From NCBI RefSeq assembly GCF_007971025.1, contig NZ_CP042436.1, forward strand, positions 2,294,001 through 2,358,000: 64,000 nucleotides of DNA, in the 5' to 3' direction. The notes under the pieces are model-generated. The model was not told where the DNA came from. It was given only the letters and a program-made list of their open reading frames with translations, and did no database searches. This document shows, piece after piece, positions 61,631 to 64,000 of this stretch (position 1 is the stretch's first letter; every line of letters starts with the position of its first letter). The position numbers and the translations under genes were made by a program. The DNA is from Mucilaginibacter ginsenosidivorans. GTDB taxonomy: Bacteria; Bacteroidota; Bacteroidia; Sphingobacteriales; Sphingobacteriaceae.

Positions 61631-61663
61631 ACGCCCTTGTTGGTGTTATCACCAACAAGTACC
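61631..61663. repeat. REP2 palindrome, left end of the RAYT element
   Basis: ACGCCCTTGTTGGTGTTATC is followed by ACCAACAAGTACC. Its outer tip is ACGCC and its inner tip GTACC, so it is oriented. REP3 at 62223 is the same sequence in inverted orientation. Confidence 0.9.
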
Positions 61664-61684
61664 TGAATGTTGTAAATTAGCAAT

Positions 61685-62212
61685 ATGGCCAATATGAATT
61701 TTGATTACCATGCCCAATTTTTTACGGCCACAATTTTAGAATGGAAATATCTTTTAGAACCGGACAGGTTTAAAGACATTATCATCAACAGCCTGCTGTT
61801 TTTGAAAAACGAAAAAAGCATCGTTGTTTACGGCTTCGTGATCATGCCAAATCACATACATCTGATATGGCAAATACAGGATGGGTTTATAAAGGAAAAG
61901 ATACAATTACGTTTTTTGAAATTCACCGGGCAACAAATAAAATTCGAGCTGGCTAAAACCGATCCTGAAAAGCTAAAATTATACCATGTAAGTGCCAAAG
62001 ACCGACAATACCAAATTTGGGAGCGCAATTCGTTAAGTATCGACTTATGGACACATGGTGTATTTGTACAAAAGCTTGATTATATTCATAATAATCCGTT
62101 GCAGGGCAAATGGAAGTTAGTCGAATATCCGGAAGATTATAAATACTCGTCGGCTAAGTTTTATGAAACCGGGCATGATGAGTTTGGGTTATTAACACAT
62201 TATGCCGATTGA
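61685..62212 (+). CDS. REP-associated tyrosine transposase (RAYT, TnpA_REP)
   Basis: This is a 175-aa Y1 transposase of the IS200/IS605-related RAYT group. VVYGFVIMPNHIHLIWQ contains the metal-binding HUH motif (H57, H59). LDYIHNNPLQGKW contains the probable catalytic Tyr (about Y133). RAYTs cut single-stranded REP hairpins and are the proposed movers of REP and REPIN sequences. The gene is bracketed by REP2 and REP3 in inverted orientation, the arrangement expected of an element that recognises these palindromes. It lies between an immunity gene and a toxin tail. Confidence 0.92.
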   Translation: MANMNFDYHAQFFTATILEWKYLLEPDRFKDIIINSLLFLKNEKSIVVYGFVIMPNHIHLIWQIQDGFIKEKIQLRFLKFTGQQIKFELAKTDPEKLKLYHVSAKDRQYQIWERNSLSIDLWTHGVFVQKLDYIHNNPLQGKWKLVEYPEDYKYSSAKFYETGHDEFGLLTHYAD

Positions 62213-62222
62213 TAATAAATGC

Positions 62223-62255
62223 GGTACTTGTTGGTGATAACACCAACAAGGGCGT
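62223..62255. repeat. REP3 palindrome, right end of the RAYT element
   Basis: GGTACTTGTTGGTGATAAC is followed by ACCAACAAGGGCGT. It is the inverted partner of REP2. The last 123 bp up to this palindrome (62133-62255) are duplicated at 62951-63073. Confidence 0.9.
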
Positions 62256-62256
62256 A

Positions 62257-62316
62257 GCACAATTTGAAAAAGATAAGAAAGCGTATTGGAAGAAAGAATA
62301 CCCAAAGCAAAAATAA
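62257..62316 (+). pseudogene. Tail of a toxin C-terminal module ending in AYWKKEYPKQK
   Basis: Directly right of REP3 a frame reads AQFEKDKKAYWKKEYPKQK and stops at 62314-62316. Such a charged lysine-rich tail is common at the end of polymorphic toxins. The frame is open through the REP palindrome (VLVGDNTNKGV) and further upstream, but no start belongs to it. It is followed after 11 bp by the SUKH immunity gene. Too short to name the activity. Confidence 0.45.
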
Positions 62317-62327
62317 AAGAACAGGAC

Positions 62328-62837
62328 ATGAATGATATATTTAGAGAGTGTGACCTACTATTGACGGAGTTGCATAAATTCGACCCAAGTATCATTTCTT
62401 TAGGACCGGAGATAACCGATGATAGATTAGGGATATTTGAAAGGAGTATTGGATTTGAGTTTCCATTGGATTTCAAATACATAATTAAAAAGCATAATAG
62501 AATAGTATTAGCGGGGACTGAAATATATGGCCTCGACAACACGCTTAGAGGCACGTCGCTTAATGAAGTTTATAAATATGAGCACGATGAAAGAACTTAT
62601 AATGCAATGCCAAGCGAATTCTTGCCTTTTTCTCCTGATGGGAGGGGCAATCACTATTGCCTTAACTTATCCAAATTAATAAATGGAGTTTGTCCAATTG
62701 TATTTTGGCAACATGATTTTATTTATAGAAAGCCCGAAGAAGTAGAACAATGTAATGATGATTTTGTAAGCTGGATAAAAGAAGTCATGATAGAGTGGAC
62801 GCTTGAGGACTATAATTATGACGGTACTGAAAGATAA
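62328..62837 (+). CDS. SMI1/KNR4 (SUKH) family immunity protein
   Basis: This is a 169-aa protein of the SUKH superfamily: ITDDRLGIFERSIGFEFPLDFKYIIKKHNRI near the start, FLPFSPDGRGNHYCLNLSKL and PIVFWQHDF in the middle. SUKH proteins neutralise many toxins of contact-dependent systems. The start is the ATG at 62328; the TTG further up lies in the toxin tail. A hairpin terminator follows at 62847. Confidence 0.88.
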   Translation: MNDIFRECDLLLTELHKFDPSIISLGPEITDDRLGIFERSIGFEFPLDFKYIIKKHNRIVLAGTEIYGLDNTLRGTSLNEVYKYEHDERTYNAMPSEFLPFSPDGRGNHYCLNLSKLINGVCPIVFWQHDFIYRKPEEVEQCNDDFVSWIKEVMIEWTLEDYNYDGTER

Positions 62838-62846
62838 AACAATACC

Positions 62847-62879
62847 AAGCCCAGCTTACAAGTTGGGCTTTTACTTTTT
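62847..62879 (+). terminator. Rho-independent terminator of the SUKH cassette
   Basis: AAGCCCA and TGGGCTT form the stem, followed by TTTACTTTTT. It begins 10 bp after the SUKH stop. The terminator at 63645-63678 has the same right half, and a broken version lies at 61608-61623. Confidence 0.8.
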
Positions 62880-62916
62880 ATGTGCTATCCTACTTATTAC
62901 TGGCTTTGTGATCTCT

Positions 62917-62950
62917 ACGCCCTTGTTGGTGTTAACACCAACAAGGGCGT
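62917..62950. repeat. REP4, a perfect 34-bp palindrome
   Basis: ACGCCCTTGTTGGTGTT and its exact mirror AACACCAACAAGGGCGT meet without a loop. Unlike REP2, 3 and 5, both tips are ACGCC, so it looks like a fusion of two outer ends. Confidence 0.92.
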
Positions 62951-63040
62951 AAGATTATAAATACTCGTCGGCTAAGTTTTATGAAACCGGGCATGATGAG
63001 TTTGGGTTATTAACACATTATGCCGATTGATAATAAATGC
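62951..63040 (+). pseudogene. 3-prime remnant of a second RAYT gene
   Basis: Positions 62951-63073 repeat 62133-62255 base for base in register, 123 bp with the REP included. They hold the last codons of the RAYT (DYKYSSAKFYETGHDEF ...) directly after REP4. The rest of the transposase gene is missing, so this is what remains of a second RAYT insertion. Confidence 0.92.
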
Positions 63041-63073
63041 GGTACTTGTTGGTGATAACACCAACAAGGGCGT
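63041..63073. repeat. REP5 palindrome
   Basis: It is identical to REP3 (GGTACTTGTTGGTGATAAC ... GGGCGT) and lies right of the RAYT remnant and left of the HNH toxin tail. Confidence 0.9.
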
Positions 63074-63074
63074 A

Positions 63075-63197
63075 GGGATAACTCCACCGGATAATGAAGC
63101 TCATGTGGATCATATTAAGAAGAAAAGTGACGGGGGAAGTGGTACACCTAATAATGGCAGAGTTAGATGTCGTAAGTGCAATATAGGAGATCAATGA
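63075..63197 (+). pseudogene. HNH-nuclease toxin tail (5-prime truncated)
   Basis: The frame right of REP5 reads GITPPDNEAHVDHIKKKSDG, then GSGTPNNGRVRCRKCNIGDQ and stop at 63195-63197. EAHVDHI with the CRKCN pair is the C-terminal half of an HNH nuclease domain as found at the tips of polymorphic toxins. The frame stays open through the REP but has no start, and most of the toxin is missing. The stop overlaps the start of the immunity gene (ATGA). Confidence 0.75.
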
Positions 63198-63616
63198 TGG
63201 ATAAAAAAGTATTATTAGTCTATTCAGACGAAGGAGAATTTAAAACAGAAAGTGTTTGGGCTACAAAGATAGGCGACTACTATAGAATAGATAATATCCC
63301 ATTCTTTGCCAAAAATATCGCTCCGGGAGATATCATATCAGTAGAAAATGATGATGGTGAATTGTATTTTGATAGCTTAATTGAGCCATCTGGTAATAGT
63401 GTAGTGAGATTGATATTCTGTGATAAAAACAATATTGAAGCCACGACTAAGGCGTTGGAAGAAATGGGATGTAATTGGGAAGGAAGTCATCTTTCAACAC
63501 TAATCGCGGTAGAAATACCCAAAACTGTCCCGTATCAACAGGTGAAATTATTCCTTGAAAACGGCTTCAATAACGGTTTATATGACTATCAAGAAGCTTG
63601 CTTAGGATTCAAATGA
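63194..63616 (+). CDS. DUF4265-family protein, probable immunity protein of the HNH toxin
   Basis: This is a 140-aa protein. FKTESVWATKIGDYYRIDNIPFFAKNIAPGDIISVENDDGELYF and a later NGLYDYQEACLG tail fit DUF4265, a family that often follows toxin genes as an immunity protein. The start ATG at 63194 overlaps the HNH tail stop; the next codon is also ATG. A terminator follows at 63645. Confidence 0.78.
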   Translation: MMDKKVLLVYSDEGEFKTESVWATKIGDYYRIDNIPFFAKNIAPGDIISVENDDGELYFDSLIEPSGNSVVRLIFCDKNNIEATTKALEEMGCNWEGSHLSTLIAVEIPKTVPYQQVKLFLENGFNNGLYDYQEACLGFK

Positions 63617-63644
63617 ACATTCGAAGCAAAGCATATGTATTAAC

Positions 63645-63678
63645 AAGCCCAACCACATCGTTGGGCTTTTACTTTTTA
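63645..63678 (+). terminator. Rho-independent terminator of the DUF4265 cassette
   Basis: AAGCCCAA and TTGGGCTT form an 8-bp stem, followed by TTACTTTTTA. It closes the last cassette 28 bp after the immunity gene and 12 bp before DR2. Confidence 0.82.
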
Positions 63679-63690
63679 TAAGCCTGCCAC

Positions 63691-63780
63691 GCTGTCCGAA
63701 TGTCTCCGACTTCGGACTACTATGTAAACAACCGAGCAGGTCCGGCCAAAACCGGGCGTTTGTGTTTGATCAGCCCGTGC
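63691..63780. repeat. Direct repeat DR2, right end of the array
   Basis: This is the 90-bp second copy of DR1 (60399-60489), same orientation, with a handful of substitutions and one base fewer. After it comes unrelated sequence and the next gene. Confidence 0.85.
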
Positions 63781-63846
63781 AGCGTTTGGCCAATAAAGAA
63801 TATCACTAAATATTTAGCTACCTTACAGCCTGTAAACTAAATCGCA

Positions 63847-64000
63847 ATGGATTCTTCAATAGAAAAAGGCTACAAAAATGTCAGCTGGCTGTTTGTCGCT
63901 ATTTTCGGCATCGTGGTGCTGGGGTTTTTCAAAACCTATTTCGGGCTTTTCCCGTCCTTTAATAACGTTACCGCCATCCAGCATATCCACGGGCTGTTGT
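63847..64000 (+). CDS. Membrane protein, N-terminal part (cut by window edge)
   Basis: Fifty-one codons are visible: MDSSIEKGYKNVSWLFVAIF begins a membrane helix, followed by GFFKTYFGLFPSFNNVTAIQHIHG. The pattern of a first helix, a short loop with FFGLFP-like sequence and the HIHG motif suggests a polytopic membrane protein family of unknown function. The rest is outside the window. Confidence 0.7.
   Translation, partial: MDSSIEKGYKNVSWLFVAIFGIVVLGFFKTYFGLFPSFNNVTAIQHIHGLL

Overview
The window is a chromosomal segment of a member of the Bacteroidota, most likely Sphingobacteriaceae (Mucilaginibacter or Pedobacter relatives). The evidence is the gene content: GLPGLI-family proteins, a TonB-receptor-like barrel, LytTR/His_kinase pairs, the long IspG form, a HemC-HemD fusion, GYF_2-RDD proteins, AT-rich TAnnTTTG promoter elements and intergenic spaces packed with palindromic or word-like repeats. 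No rRNA or tRNA gene was seen.

Layout. 1-5.7 kb (minus strand): a histidine-utilisation operon read marR, hutH, hutU, hutI, ftcD, headed by a MarR regulator with a perfect 20-bp palindrome beside its start codon. 6.1-8.7 kb: an SGNH-like protein and an MBOAT O-acyltransferase. 8.8-12.4 kb: a LytTR two-component pair, then a three-rhodanese periplasmic protein coupled to a half-size TauE/SafE transporter. 12.7-14.3 kb: an AT-rich two-gene island, TcmP plus DUF5131 (three-Cys motif). 14.4-18.1 kb: an oxidoreductase and a lipoprotein, each broken by a one-base loss in a homopolymer, and a D-aminoacylase. 18.1-19.2 kb: a small GIY-YIG nuclease gene embedded in 97-bp palindromes, four of them in exact 133-bp tandem. 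19.2-29.3 kb: a methyltransferase, MlaEF transport genes, a short-chain dehydrogenase, PspC/LiaF envelope-stress proteins, two RDD proteins and a second LytTR pair split by a MITE-like insertion. 29.6-35.8 kb: three tandem GLPGLI proteins and their barrel partner. 35.9-40.5 kb: ispG carrying two in-frame repeat insertions, then small enzymes.

40.6-51.6 kb is a heme supercluster: hemA, hemCD, hemB, hemL, a histidine kinase/response regulator pair, a TPR protein, hemE and hemJ. Together these cover glutamyl-tRNA to protoporphyrin except for coproporphyrinogen oxidation; the chelatase is also absent. Two paralogous 47-aa membrane proteins lie inside it on the other strand. 51.6-59.5 kb: a DUF4160/DUF2442 pair, a GH36 alpha-galactosidase, an amidohydrolase, an ECF sigma operon with a His/Asp-rich barrel, and an ABC ATPase.

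59.9-63.8 kb is the most unusual region. It is an array of orphan polymorphic-toxin tails with their immunity genes (HExxH toxin, unknown toxin/SUKH, HNH/DUF4265), separated by five near-identical REP palindromes. It contains one intact RAYT (REP-associated tyrosine transposase), the 3-prime remnant of a second RAYT, and a roughly 90-bp direct repeat at each end. A membrane-protein gene starts at the right edge and is cut by the window.
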